Origin: Candidatus Melainabacteria bacterium RIFCSPHIGHO2_02_FULL_34_12
GTDB taxonomy: Bacteria; Cyanobacteriota; Vampirovibrionia; 2-02-FULL-35-15
Length of the DNA stretch: 64,000 bases
Assembly: GCA_001784555.1 (NCBI GenBank)
Contig: MFRM01000003.1
Span: 94,578 to 158,577, forward strand
Direction of reading: 5' to 3'
The position numbers and the translations under genes were made by a program. Shown piece after piece: positions 15,319-25,120 of the stretch (positions are counted from its first letter, which is position 1; every line of letters begins with the position of its first letter). The notes below the pieces were generated by a model, which searched no databases, was not told the DNA's origin, and was given only the letters and a program-made list of their open reading frames with translations.

Positions 15319-16290
15319 ATGAAAACAATAACTGACACAATGAAAGCAATGGTTATAACCAGCTATGGAGACACCAGTGTTTTTAAAGAACAAGAAATGC
15401 CTGTGCCAAAACCAAAAGGGAAAGAATTACTTGTAAAAGTAATGGCTACCAGCATTAATCCTGTTGACCTTAAAGTTAGAAAAGGTTTAATCCAAACCGG
15501 CATAAACCCACCGCAAATCCTGGGTTTTGATGTATCAGGAGTAGTTATAGAAATAGGAGATAAGGTTACTGATTTTAAAGTAGGAGATGAAGTTTATTAT
15601 CTCCCTAAAATCATGGGACTACAAGGATCATATGCCGAATATCATCTCGTGGAAGAACAAATAGTATCTCTTAAACCTAAAAATCTGTCTCATACTGAAG
15701 CTGCATGTATCCCTTTGGTTGGAAGCACTGCATGGGATGCTTTGATTGAAAGAGCAAAAATAAAAATTGGAGAAACTGTTTTAATACATGCAGGTGCTGG
15801 TGGAGTCGGGTCATTTGCAATTCAACTTGCTAAATTAAGCGGTGCTTATGTTTTTACCACATGCAGCAGCTATAATCACGATCTTGTAAAAAGCTTGGGT
15901 GCAGACAGACTAATTGATTATAAAAAAGAGGATTTTGTAGATGTAATTTTAAAAGAAACTGGTAATATCGGAGTAGACGCAGTATTTGATACAGTGGGTC
16001 CTGAGATTTTAACTAAAAGCATTGACGCCACAAAGCCATTCGGAAGAATAGCCAGTATAGTTAGAGTTCCGGCAAATCTTGAAAAAACTTTTATTAAAAA
16101 TATTGATTTTCATCCAGTTTTTGTACAAAGCGGAAGAAATAAGCTGGATAAAATAAGAGATTTAATTGAGCGAAGGAAGATAAAACCTGTGATTGATTCT
16201 GTAATTTCTCTAAATCAAATTCCTGAAGCACATAAGAAAATTGAAAAGGGCGGTGTTAAAGGCAAAATTGTTGTAGATTTAGCTATATAA
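15319..16290 (+). CDS. Zinc-type alcohol dehydrogenase-like / quinone oxidoreductase family protein
   Basis: A medium-chain dehydrogenase/reductase of about 324 residues. The start MVITSYGDTSVFK and the cofactor loop AGAGGVGSFAIQLAKLSGA are typical of NADPH:quinone oxidoreductase-like members, which lack the structural zinc cysteines. The substrate is unknown. ATGs at 15319, 15340 and 15349 are all possible. It ends two bases before the convergent glycosyltransferase gene. Confidence 0.85.
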   Translation: MKTITDTMKAMVITSYGDTSVFKEQEMPVPKPKGKELLVKVMATSINPVDLKVRKGLIQTGINPPQILGFDVSGVVIEIGDKVTDFKVGDEVYYLPKIMGLQGSYAEYHLVEEQIVSLKPKNLSHTEAACIPLVGSTAWDALIERAKIKIGETVLIHAGAGGVGSFAIQLAKLSGAYVFTTCSSYNHDLVKSLGADRLIDYKKEDFVDVILKETGNIGVDAVFDTVGPEILTKSIDATKPFGRIASIVRVPANLEKTFIKNIDFHPVFVQSGRNKLDKIRDLIERRKIKPVIDSVISLNQIPEAHKKIEKGGVKGKIVVDLAI

Positions 16291-16292
16291 AG

Positions 16293-17624
16293 CTACCAAT
16301 AGAATCCACCTTTTATAGTAAGAAGAGTATAAATATTAAATATTACTCCAGCAATATATACACCATAAATTATTTCCTTATATTTATCTTTCGTAATCGT
16401 TATAGAATTTAACTGAAGTAAAGCCCAGCAGACCCATAACCAAGCATAATATCTAAAATCATACAGTCCCTTTTGGGGTAAATCAGCAGCAAAAGGTAAT
16501 AATGTACCTAGCTGAATTACCATTGCAGTTAATATTATTAACATTGCTGGTATATTAATTTTTGATTTAAATGCCATAAGTAAGCTATAAACATATACAA
16601 ATAAATGAAGAATAAATAGAATCCATATGATTCGGACTGATGGTGAGGTTAGAACAAATTCACCAATTACTGATGTAACAAACATAAGACCTAAATAATC
16701 ATACCTTTTGGTTTCTCTGGGCGGAATCAGGTCCCATTGAATTAAAGCCCAAGGTTTATCCCATTCATGAGAAAAATCAAACTTGTGGTCAAGAAGATTG
16801 TTATCCCTGAGTATAATTCCCAAAAGATTTTTAAAATTAGTTTTACTTAAAGGCTTAGCAATATCTCTTTCAAGAGATGTGGGAAAAAATCTTTGACAAT
16901 TTTTATAATTTCTGTAATACAACCAAGGAGAAAAAGCAATAATTGAACATAAAAATGGGAGGAGGAAATATTTATTTTCTAACCTGAAATTGTTTCCGGG
17001 GGGAATTCTCTTCACAGCAATCAGCAAATATGTCACTATAAAAGGAATGATGAATAATATCGAAGTCCCTTTTGTGTATAAAGCAGCTGTAATAAACATA
17101 AATAAAATAATTGCCTTGCGAACAGAAAAATTTATATAGAGAAAATAACTTAAGGTTGTAACTGTGATCCAAAGAAAAGTATTTAATGAATCATTATTAT
17201 AAGTAGAAAATACAAAAGCAAATTTAGGAGTGGTTTCAATAAAAAGAAGAGAGACTAGTTTTGCATACTGGTTTTTTGATACAGCATTTAAAAATATTCC
17301 AATTACAAGAAGAGAAAGGGCACCAAAGAAAATCGAAAGATATCTAACTGCATTTATATGATCTTCCGATTTATTATGAATAAGAGCAGGCTTAACAAAA
17401 CTGCAAATAAGATAATATAAAGGTGGCTGAATGGTTTGTCCACCTAGTACAGGTTGTTCATAAGGTTTGGGTAATTTTTTATTTCCAACTATATATTGTG
17501 TATAAAATACATGTCCCCACATGTCATGGGTTCTGTGATCAAATGGAGTTCGCAAAATATAAAAATACGCTATAAACAGCCAAACAGAAACACAAATTAC
17601 TAATATTTCCTTGTTTGTAATCAT
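16293..17624 (-). CDS. Multi-span membrane glycosyltransferase, GT-C (ArnT/PMT-like)
   Basis: A 443-residue protein with about ten hydrophobic spans. The first periplasmic loop contains FDHRTHDMWGHVFYTQY followed by QPPLYYLICSF, the acidic loop and PPLYY pattern of dolichyl-phosphate-mannose-type protein/lipid glycosyltransferases. It probably moves a sugar from a polyprenyl-phosphate donor onto a surface glycan, lipid or protein. It is the first gene of the glycan cluster and points away from the rest. Confidence 0.7.
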   Translation of the reverse strand: MITNKEILVICVSVWLFIAYFYILRTPFDHRTHDMWGHVFYTQYIVGNKKLPKPYEQPVLGGQTIQPPLYYLICSFVKPALIHNKSEDHINAVRYLSIFFGALSLLVIGIFLNAVSKNQYAKLVSLLFIETTPKFAFVFSTYNNDSLNTFLWITVTTLSYFLYINFSVRKAIILFMFITAALYTKGTSILFIIPFIVTYLLIAVKRIPPGNNFRLENKYFLLPFLCSIIAFSPWLYYRNYKNCQRFFPTSLERDIAKPLSKTNFKNLLGIILRDNNLLDHKFDFSHEWDKPWALIQWDLIPPRETKRYDYLGLMFVTSVIGEFVLTSPSVRIIWILFILHLFVYVYSLLMAFKSKINIPAMLIILTAMVIQLGTLLPFAADLPQKGLYDFRYYAWLWVCWALLQLNSITITKDKYKEIIYGVYIAGVIFNIYTLLTIKGGFYW

Positions 17625-17764
17625 AAATGTTACGAAGATTTCTTTTAATAATACAGCACCTATTTATCTCAAGAGATATTCAATAAAGAACTGTTTAGCT
17701 GACTAATTGCAACTGTAATTTATACACTGGCCTTATAAACAATATCCATTTATAATAATTCTCA

Positions 17765-19723
17765 ATGATAAAGCCTTTATTCAAAGCAGAAAATTTAAAA
17801 AAAATTGACTGGCAAGTCTTCTGGATTTTATTACTTGCTGTTTTTTTCCGTTTTTTTCTTATTGATTTAAGACCTCCTCATCATGATGAAGGAGTATTTG
17901 GTTTTTTTGTAGATCAAATCACTGCAAATGGATTTTATCGTTATGATCCGACAAACTACCACGGTCCTTTTCATTATTATGTTTTGTTTCTTTTTGAGTC
18001 ACTTTTTGGAAAAAATAATTTTGGTCAAAGACTTCCAGATGCAATTATTGGTTTGATAACAGTTTATTGGATAATAAAGTTTTCCAGATTTATTGATAGA
18101 AGAACTTGTTTAATTGCTGCCTTAGCAATGGCAGTATCACCTGGAATTGTTTACTATGGAAATTACGCATTTCAGGAATCATTTCTTGTGTTTTACTGCA
18201 TTCTAATTCTTTGGGGAATTATAGGTCTGTGGCATGAAGGAACTAAAAAATACCTATGGTCTCTTGGACTTGGCATAATATTTATGATTCTTACGAAAGA
18301 AACATATTTTATTAATGTAGGGTGTTTTATTATTGCATGGTTTGTTTTAAAGTATTGGGAAAAAATTTACCCTTCCGAACAAACATCACCTGCTATACAA
18401 AGCTGGACAGAAAAAGATTTAATTTATATTGTTGCATGCGGAGTTGGCTTAATAATTTTCTTTTATAGCGGCACTTTTCATAATATGAGCGGCTTGCATG
18501 GGTTAATTGAAACATATCAAGCATATTTCAAATCCGGGGTTAAAGGAAGCGGACATGATAAACCTTTTCAATATTGGGTAATTCTTTTTACAAGATATGA
18601 ATACATAGCTTCACTTGGAGTAATTTCTTGCCTGAAATATCTTAAACCTTCAAACAAATGGATTAGATATATAAGCATTTATGGGGTTGGTGTATTTTTA
18701 GCATATAGCATAATTCCATACAAAACTCCCTGGTGTATTGTTAATTTACTATGGCCATTTTTCTTTGTCTTTGGTGATATTAGTAATCAATTCTTAAAAT
18801 CAAAATGGAAATTAGAAACTAAAATTGTTATTTCAATTCTATTGCTCATTACAGCATTTATTACATCGAGGTTGAGATTTTTTAATCATTCAAACCCAAA
18901 AGAATCCTATGTTTATGTACAAACTCTTGAAGAAATAAAAAAAATTACTGATCCTGTATTAAAGATTGCTCAAAAAAATTCTGCTAATTATGAAATAACT
19001 GGAAACGTTTTAAGAAGCGATGAATGGCCCTTGCCATGGATTTGGGGAGAATTTACAATGGTCGGCTATTATGGTTCTAAAAGTTCTCCTTCAATGTATG
19101 ATACTGATTTTCTAGTCGTAGAAACAGGGCGAATAAATGAAGTAGAAAGTAATTTACAAAATAAATATTTTACTAATACAGCTTCTATCAGAAATGCACA
19201 GGATCCCTCAAAGCTTTATTTAAGCTATGAAAAATTTAAAGATCTTTATCCAAATCGTTCTCCGGAATTTGTTCCAAAACCACCGAAGCCAAAAATTCCC
19301 GGACAAGGAATAGCTGTTCTGATTTATCCAAATACCCACTGGCATGGAAACCCTTCTTTCAAAAAGAGATTTGATAATATTAACCTGAACTTCACTGAAC
19401 AAAATGCTCCTTCAAAACCACCTTTTAGTCTGGAATTTGTAGGGGAAATTAATATCCCGCGTAACATTACTACTCTGATATTAGCAAGTGATGACGGGGG
19501 CTTTATAGAGTTGGATGGAAAAAGAATAATTGAAGACTTTGGTTCACATGGTGAACAATATAAATCAGCTACTATAACTGGGTTATATGGTTGGAGAAAA
19601 ATAAAAGTTGCCACTTATAATATCTGGGGAAGTTCTGTTTCAAGATTACTTTGGGGAAGTAAAGATGGAAATAATATTGTTCCTGAAGAAGCATTAAAAT
19701 TCGATGAAAGGTTATTAAAATAA
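17765..19723 (+). CDS. TIGR03663/Agl23-like GT-C membrane protein with a PA14-like C-terminus
   Basis: A 652-residue protein. The N-terminal ~380 residues have many spans and the signature HHDEGVFGFFVDQI...YRYDPTNYHGPFHYY of the TIGR03663 family, associated with glycosylation and flippase activity. The C-terminal ~270 residues are soluble and presumably outside the membrane. They end in a PA14-like module: LASDDGGFIELDGKRII near residue 570-590 then GWRKIKVATYN. PA14 domains often bind carbohydrate. The next ATG overlaps its stop (TAATG), so it heads an operon. Confidence 0.75.
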   Translation: MIKPLFKAENLKKIDWQVFWILLLAVFFRFFLIDLRPPHHDEGVFGFFVDQITANGFYRYDPTNYHGPFHYYVLFLFESLFGKNNFGQRLPDAIIGLITVYWIIKFSRFIDRRTCLIAALAMAVSPGIVYYGNYAFQESFLVFYCILILWGIIGLWHEGTKKYLWSLGLGIIFMILTKETYFINVGCFIIAWFVLKYWEKIYPSEQTSPAIQSWTEKDLIYIVACGVGLIIFFYSGTFHNMSGLHGLIETYQAYFKSGVKGSGHDKPFQYWVILFTRYEYIASLGVISCLKYLKPSNKWIRYISIYGVGVFLAYSIIPYKTPWCIVNLLWPFFFVFGDISNQFLKSKWKLETKIVISILLLITAFITSRLRFFNHSNPKESYVYVQTLEEIKKITDPVLKIAQKNSANYEITGNVLRSDEWPLPWIWGEFTMVGYYGSKSSPSMYDTDFLVVETGRINEVESNLQNKYFTNTASIRNAQDPSKLYLSYEKFKDLYPNRSPEFVPKPPKPKIPGQGIAVLIYPNTHWHGNPSFKKRFDNINLNFTEQNAPSKPPFSLEFVGEINIPRNITTLILASDDGGFIELDGKRIIEDFGSHGEQYKSATITGLYGWRKIKVATYNIWGSSVSRLLWGSKDGNNIVPEEALKFDERLLK

Positions 19724-21474
19724 TGAATTGGATTGTAGCTTATACATCAGGTATTGCAGTGTCTGTTATTTCAGCGATTATTATGGCTTTTTTATTTGGT
19801 GGATTAAATAAAGTAATAGCTTCTATAAGTCTTTTAGCTGGGTTTTCTATAGGGATTTTTATTATTATAAGTTGCTCAAAACTCTCTTCAGGCATAGAAA
19901 AAAAAGAGCTGGGTTTCTGGTCATGGGTATTAATTATAATTTTTATGATTTTTTCTTTGAGATCTTTCTTTTGGCTTATTTATAAAAAAGGCAACAGTTT
20001 AATGGCTTTAAATCCGAGTAATCTGGGTGACATACCAATGCATATTCTTTACATAAAATATCTTGCAAATGGTACACCGTTTTGGCCTGATAATCCTATA
20101 TTAACCGGTGAAACGATTGGGTATCATTTTGGCATTGATTTATTTAACAGTCTTCTAATCCTTTTAAATATGGATTTGGTTACTAGTTTTATTTGGGTTG
20201 GTATTTTAGGCTCATTAGCAAGCGGATTTATGTTACTTGTTTGGGGAAGAGCATTTGCTCTGGCTGGTGTTTTATTTAGTGGCGGTTTAGCAGGGTTTCA
20301 ATTTTTTCAAACATTTACTTTAGCTGACTATCAGATACAACTCGACTGGAAAAATATAATGCTAACAATGTTTTTAACCCAACGGCATTTATTATATGTA
20401 ATTCCAGCAGGATTGCTGCTTCTGTGCAGTTGGAGGCAAAGATTCTTTAATGACAATAATAACCAAAGAACCTCAAAAACATTACTGCCGCTATGGATTG
20501 AAGTTTTACTTTATTCATCAATGCCCATCTTTCAAATTCACACATTTATTTTCCTGTCTTTCCTTTTGCTAATTTGGTTTTTCTTTGTTCCTAATTTGAA
20601 ACGAATTCAGATTATCAAGCTAGGGATATTTTCATTTGTGCCGGCTAGTCTGCTTGTGCTTCTTTTAACTGGTTTTTTAAAAAAAGCATCGATGTTTCAT
20701 TTTGATTTTGAATATTATATAAGTTTAAATGGCTTTTTAAAATTTTGGATTTTTAATTTTGGTATATTTTGGCCTCTGGTTGCTTTTCTTTGTTTTAAAC
20801 TGGTTACAGAAAATACAGACAAGGGAATACGTTACAATTTTAAACTGAATCATGCTATGGCTTTTGTTTATCCGGCTGTTGTTATTTTTATTATTTTTTC
20901 GTTTGTTATACTCTCAGGCTGGAAATATGATAATGCAAAGCTTTTGATATGGCCATACATTATTTTGCTCTCTTATCTCTGGGAAATTGTTCTGTTGTCT
21001 TTATCTAAAATAAAGCGGTATATTATTTGTTTTCTTTTATTTTTTTCCGGGTTTATATCTATTATGAGCAGTTTAGATATAAGTAAGAGTGTTGAAATTG
21101 CTAAATTTCCTGATATTCATGGAGTTTGCGGAGCAGTAAAAGATATTCCATTAAAACATAGATTTGCAATCTATCCTACATATAATAATCCTTTATTCTT
21201 TTGCGGTCGAAAAGTTGTCTTAGGTTATGGTGGTTGGCTTTGGCCACATGGTTTTTACACAGGTGAAAAAGAAGAAAAGTTAAAAAAAGTAATGCTTGGA
21301 GATAAAGATTGGCAGAAACTGGCTAAAGAACTTGGTATTCGTTATATATTTTGGGGAGAATATGAACATAAGGAATATTCACAATCTTTAAGACCTTGGG
21401 AAACTAATGCTAACAAAATTGCTTCTGGCAGTTGGGGAGAGATTTGGGATATAGGGACATTTTTTAATGATTAA
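19723..21474 (+). CDS. Large multi-span membrane protein, probably GT-C
   Basis: 583 residues with about 12 hydrophobic spans. An early loop reads NPSNLGDIPMHILYIKYLANG and GYHFGIDLFNSL, like the acidic first loop of GT-C glycosyltransferases, and a soluble tail includes YGGWLWPHGFYTGE. No exact family was recognised; a glycan polymerase or glycosyltransferase is inferred from this loop and the neighbours. It overlaps the next gene by 8 bases. Confidence 0.6.
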   Translation: MNWIVAYTSGIAVSVISAIIMAFLFGGLNKVIASISLLAGFSIGIFIIISCSKLSSGIEKKELGFWSWVLIIIFMIFSLRSFFWLIYKKGNSLMALNPSNLGDIPMHILYIKYLANGTPFWPDNPILTGETIGYHFGIDLFNSLLILLNMDLVTSFIWVGILGSLASGFMLLVWGRAFALAGVLFSGGLAGFQFFQTFTLADYQIQLDWKNIMLTMFLTQRHLLYVIPAGLLLLCSWRQRFFNDNNNQRTSKTLLPLWIEVLLYSSMPIFQIHTFIFLSFLLLIWFFFVPNLKRIQIIKLGIFSFVPASLLVLLLTGFLKKASMFHFDFEYYISLNGFLKFWIFNFGIFWPLVAFLCFKLVTENTDKGIRYNFKLNHAMAFVYPAVVIFIIFSFVILSGWKYDNAKLLIWPYIILLSYLWEIVLLSLSKIKRYIICFLLFFSGFISIMSSLDISKSVEIAKFPDIHGVCGAVKDIPLKHRFAIYPTYNNPLFFCGRKVVLGYGGWLWPHGFYTGEKEEKLKKVMLGDKDWQKLAKELGIRYIFWGEYEHKEYSQSLRPWETNANKIASGSWGEIWDIGTFFND

Positions 21475-22399
21475 ATATTCTATAGTTATTCCGGTTTTTA
21501 ATGAAGAGCCTGTAATTCAGGAATTCTATTCACGACTAAAAAAAGTTATGGATAGTACAAATGAAAATTATGAGCTTATTTTTATAAATGACGGCAGTTA
21601 CGATTCTACCGGGGAATTAGTGAAAAACTTTGCAAAAAAAGACAGCAAAGTAAAGCTATTAAACTTCTCGCGGAATTTTGGACATCAGATTGCTATAAGT
21701 GCAGGACTAGATTATGCAAGCGGTGATGCCACAGTAATAATAGATGCAGATCTTCAGGATCCACCAGAAATAATTATAGAAATGATTAAAAAATGGAAAG
21801 AAGGATATGAAGTTGTATATGGAAAGAGAATAAAAAGAAAAGGAGAAACATTTTTTAAGAAATTTACAGCATTTGTTTTTTACAGACTTTTAAAAAATTT
21901 GACTAGTTTTGATATTCCGGTCGATACCGGTGATTTTAGATTGATTGACAAGAAAATTTGTAACATTATAAAGGGGCTTAGTGAAAAAAGTAGATATTTA
22001 AGAGGACTAATTAGCTGGATGGGCTTTAAGCAAACAAGCGTCGAATATATTAGAGATGAAAGACATGCTGGATACACTAAATATTATCTAAGAAATCTAT
22101 TAAAATTAGCTCTGGATGGTATTACTTCATTTTCATACAAACCACTAAAACTAGCTTATTACTTTGGTTTTGGCTTATCCGGATTTAGTTTTTTATATCT
22201 GCTGATTTTAATTTATCAAAAACTTTTTATCAAAACTACAATTCCTGGTTGGTCATCTGTAATAGCTGTAATTCTTTTTTTTAACGGTATAATTTTGATC
22301 ATACTTGGCATCATTGGTGAATATATAGGCAGGATTTATGAAGAAACAAAAGGAAGACCTCTTTATATTCTGAGAGATAAAGTAGGGTTTGGATCATAA
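21467..22399 (+). CDS. Polyprenyl-phosphate glycosyltransferase (GT2, GtrB/DPM1-like)
   Basis: 310 residues: a GT-A domain (YSIVIPVFNEEPVIQEFY at the start, catalytic DADLQDPPE near residue 93, QD loop) followed by two C-terminal membrane helices and the GEYIGRIYEETKGRPLY tail. This is the architecture of enzymes making undecaprenyl-phosphate-linked sugars on the cytoplasmic face. It probably supplies the donor for the GT-C enzymes on both sides. Its last codons (RDKVGF) are repeated after the next gene; see the direct repeat at 22373 and 23803. Confidence 0.9.
   Translation: MIKYSIVIPVFNEEPVIQEFYSRLKKVMDSTNENYELIFINDGSYDSTGELVKNFAKKDSKVKLLNFSRNFGHQIAISAGLDYASGDATVIIDADLQDPPEIIIEMIKKWKEGYEVVYGKRIKRKGETFFKKFTAFVFYRLLKNLTSFDIPVDTGDFRLIDKKICNIIKGLSEKSRYLRGLISWMGFKQTSVEYIRDERHAGYTKYYLRNLLKLALDGITSFSYKPLKLAYYFGFGLSGFSFLYLLILIYQKLFIKTTIPGWSSVIAVILFFNGIILIILGIIGEYIGRIYEETKGRPLYILRDKVGFGS
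22373..22390 (+). repeat. Direct repeat, left copy
   Basis: AGAGATAAAGTAGGGTTT, the end of the GT2 coding region. It matches 23803-23820 at 17 of 18 bases. The two copies bracket the gene at 22400-23803. Confidence 0.65.
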
Positions 22400-23803
22400 A
22401 TGTCAGAACAAAGCTCTAGTTTAAAATTTTATTTGATTCTTTTTATTTTTTTCCTTGGTTGTCTTACGCTCTTTATAAATTCAAATAATAAAACAGCTTA
22501 TGGATTACAACCTTATGGCATAGCAGCTTTAGCAGAACATGGGAAATTCTATATTGATACTCCAGCTTTTCCAAATGTAAAAGATTATCAGTCATATACA
22601 TGGGATGCATTCCCTTATAAAGATCATGTCTATCTGGCTAAACCGCCTGCACAATTTATATTTGCTGCTATTCCTTATCTTTTACTTAACAAACTAGGAA
22701 TTAATTACAGAAATAACAATGATATTATTTACGGACTTGTATCATTGCTGACATCAGGTTTAATGACTTCGTTAATGACTGTATTAATTTTCAAGATTAC
22801 ATTTAAAATTACACGTAAAATAAAATATTCATTGTTAATTTCATTTTTATCTACATTTGGAACCCTGCTTCTTCCTTATTCGGGCATTGTTCATCATGAT
22901 ATTTTCGGAACTTTCTTCCTTATAGCTGCTTTCTATTTTCTGTTTTTTAAGGCTCAGGTAAATAAAAAATTAAATGGTTTTGCAGTACCTCTTAGTGGTT
23001 TTTCTGCCGGATTTTCAGCTTTTTGTTCTTACAATACTCCTCCTATAGTTTTGGTTTTAGTCTTATATATAATTTTAAAAAAGAACCTAAAAGATATTAT
23101 TATTTTTGCAATATCCCTATGTATGGGTTTCTCTGTTACACTCTTATTTAATTACTTTATATTTGATGATTTCTTTAATTTTCCTTATGCAATTTTCCTG
23201 AAACATGCCAACATATTGAATCAGCTCAGTCTGGAAAGCTATCTTCCCACCATTCCTGAAAGGATTAAAGCATATATATTTTCTCCTATAACAGGAATCT
23301 TGTATTATTCCCCGATTTATATTCTCAGTTATATCGGTATTTTTTTATTGCCCCAAAAATATAGCATAGAAAAATTAATTCTTTCACTGCCTTTGCCTAT
23401 CCTGTTTATAACACCGATCGCACTGACACCAGGCTCTGCATATGGCTGGTGTCAGTATGGGTCAAGATATTTAATAGAAACGATTCCCTTTACTATGATT
23501 GGCTTATCATCATTTTATATAAATAAAAAAAATCATGTTATAGAAAATTTAAAAAAGAATTGGTTTCTATATGAAGTAATTATTGTAACTGGAATAATTT
23601 CTATAGTAGTTTGCTCCGTAGGTTCATTGGGAACTATTTATTGTGGTTTTACTCAAAATGCATTTCTTAGTTATCTTCCAAGGATTATCTCAGGTGATTT
23701 ACCTAAATACTTTTTTATTCCCTCTGGAATTATTCTGATTCTCCTGTCAATATTGCTTTTTAAGTATGAATATCCTCTAAAGTTCAAAAAAATATTCCCC
23801 TAA
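22400..23803 (+). CDS. Multi-span membrane protein, possible GT-C
   Basis: 467 residues with about ten hydrophobic spans. An early loop has TAYGLQPYGIAALAEHGKFY and HVYLAKPPAQFIFAAIPYLL; the second resembles the PP..Y segment of ArnT-type enzymes. It is immediately downstream of the GT2 gene (gap 0) and flanked by an 18-base direct repeat, as if inserted as a unit. The exact role is unknown. Confidence 0.6.
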   Translation: MSEQSSSLKFYLILFIFFLGCLTLFINSNNKTAYGLQPYGIAALAEHGKFYIDTPAFPNVKDYQSYTWDAFPYKDHVYLAKPPAQFIFAAIPYLLLNKLGINYRNNNDIIYGLVSLLTSGLMTSLMTVLIFKITFKITRKIKYSLLISFLSTFGTLLLPYSGIVHHDIFGTFFLIAAFYFLFFKAQVNKKLNGFAVPLSGFSAGFSAFCSYNTPPIVLVLVLYIILKKNLKDIIIFAISLCMGFSVTLLFNYFIFDDFFNFPYAIFLKHANILNQLSLESYLPTIPERIKAYIFSPITGILYYSPIYILSYIGIFLLPQKYSIEKLILSLPLPILFITPIALTPGSAYGWCQYGSRYLIETIPFTMIGLSSFYINKKNHVIENLKKNWFLYEVIIVTGIISIVVCSVGSLGTIYCGFTQNAFLSYLPRIISGDLPKYFFIPSGIILILLSILLFKYEYPLKFKKIFP

Positions 23804-23820
23804 GAGATAAAGTAGGATTT
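23803..23820 (+). repeat. Direct repeat, right copy
   Basis: AGAGATAAAGTAGGATTT, directly after the stop of the 22400-23803 gene. In translation it still reads RDKVGF, the C-terminus of the GT2 enzyme, so it looks like a leftover of that gene's end. Confidence 0.65.
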
Positions 23821-23821
23821 A

Positions 23822-25096
23822 ATGATCATGTTTCCACAAATAATTAAAGAAATATCAGTACTAGCTTTTGCAATTGCATGCATAAAACTATTGTTTTTAA
23901 TAAAAGAGGAGCTTTTACAGAATAAAAATGATAATGATAATCACCCGGCTAATAAAGATAAAAAAACAGATGAAATATTTTGGACGATAGCATGCTGGAC
24001 AATAATCTCAAGACTAGTCATATATATGATTGCATATTTTGGTATGATGTTTTTTAAACAAAAGACAGGTGGATTTTTTGCAACATTTCCAGAATTATGG
24101 GTCAAATGGGATTCTCCACATTTTCTAAATATAGCCAGTCACTGGTATCAAAGTACAGGAGAAGAAAGACTTTTGATAGGTTTCTTTCCTGTTTATCCAT
24201 TAAGTATAAAAATACTTACATTGTTTACACAAAATCATCTGCTGTCCAGTATTTTAATCTCTAATATATCTTTGATTATTGCAGCATTTTATCTTTACAA
24301 GCTTGTAAGAATTGATTTTGATGAAGATTTAGCATTTAGATCAGTGAAATATTTTTTAATTTATCCCTTTTCATTTTTTCTTGCAGCAACTTTCACTGAT
24401 AGTTTATTTCTTGCATTAACTATTGCTGCTTTTTATTATTTGAGAAAGAAAAAATGGCTGTTATGTGGCATTTTAGGAGGATTTGCTTCAGGCACACGTA
24501 ATTATGGTCTTATATTCTTAATTCCTGCATTTCTTGAGTATCTTCGTGAAAGTAATATTATTATATCGATCAAAAATAAGAATGTTTTACAATTAATACA
24601 GAATATAAAAGGGGGAGGGTTTTTACTTATTATACCTTTAGGACTTATCTCTTTACTTTATATAAATAAGGTTGTAGCAGGAGACTGGTTTAAATTCATG
24701 GAATACGCACGAACTAACTGGAATTGTAGTGTTGGATTTTTTGGAGACACAATTAAAATGCTTGCCAATAATTCTTCCACATGGAAACCAAACGAATCAA
24801 TAGCACTTTGGATACCTCAACTTGTTTCAGTAATATTTATGCTAGTTTTAATTTTTTATTCTTTTAACAAAATAAAGACTTTATATATTGCATATATGAT
24901 TGGGTACTTTTTATTGACTACTTCACCTACTTGGTTACTAAGTGCATCCCGTTACACCATGGATTTATGCCCTATTTATATACTGCTTGGATTAATTTCT
25001 AGAAATAAATCATTGGATTTCTTGCTTACTTTCATTTCAATTATGTTACTATCCTTTTACACACTTGTATTCACTTATGGTGCTTTTCTTATGTAA
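23822..25096 (+). CDS. PIG-V-like mannosyltransferase family membrane protein
   Basis: 424 residues with about ten spans. The loop WVKWDSPHFLNIASHWYQ followed by IGFFPVYPLSIKI is the pattern of PIG-V (GT76) mannosyltransferases, in which the WD pair is catalytic. It probably adds a sugar from a lipid-linked donor outside the membrane. A TAGGAT sequence lies just before the ATG. It belongs to the plus-strand glycan operon. Confidence 0.75.
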   Translation: MIMFPQIIKEISVLAFAIACIKLLFLIKEELLQNKNDNDNHPANKDKKTDEIFWTIACWTIISRLVIYMIAYFGMMFFKQKTGGFFATFPELWVKWDSPHFLNIASHWYQSTGEERLLIGFFPVYPLSIKILTLFTQNHLLSSILISNISLIIAAFYLYKLVRIDFDEDLAFRSVKYFLIYPFSFFLAATFTDSLFLALTIAAFYYLRKKKWLLCGILGGFASGTRNYGLIFLIPAFLEYLRESNIIISIKNKNVLQLIQNIKGGGFLLIIPLGLISLLYINKVVAGDWFKFMEYARTNWNCSVGFFGDTIKMLANNSSTWKPNESIALWIPQLVSVIFMLVLIFYSFNKIKTLYIAYMIGYFLLTTSPTWLLSASRYTMDLCPIYILLGLISRNKSLDFLLTFISIMLLSFYTLVFTYGAFLM

Positions 25097-25120
25097 CTTA
25101 TTTATTACGAATGAAAAGAA

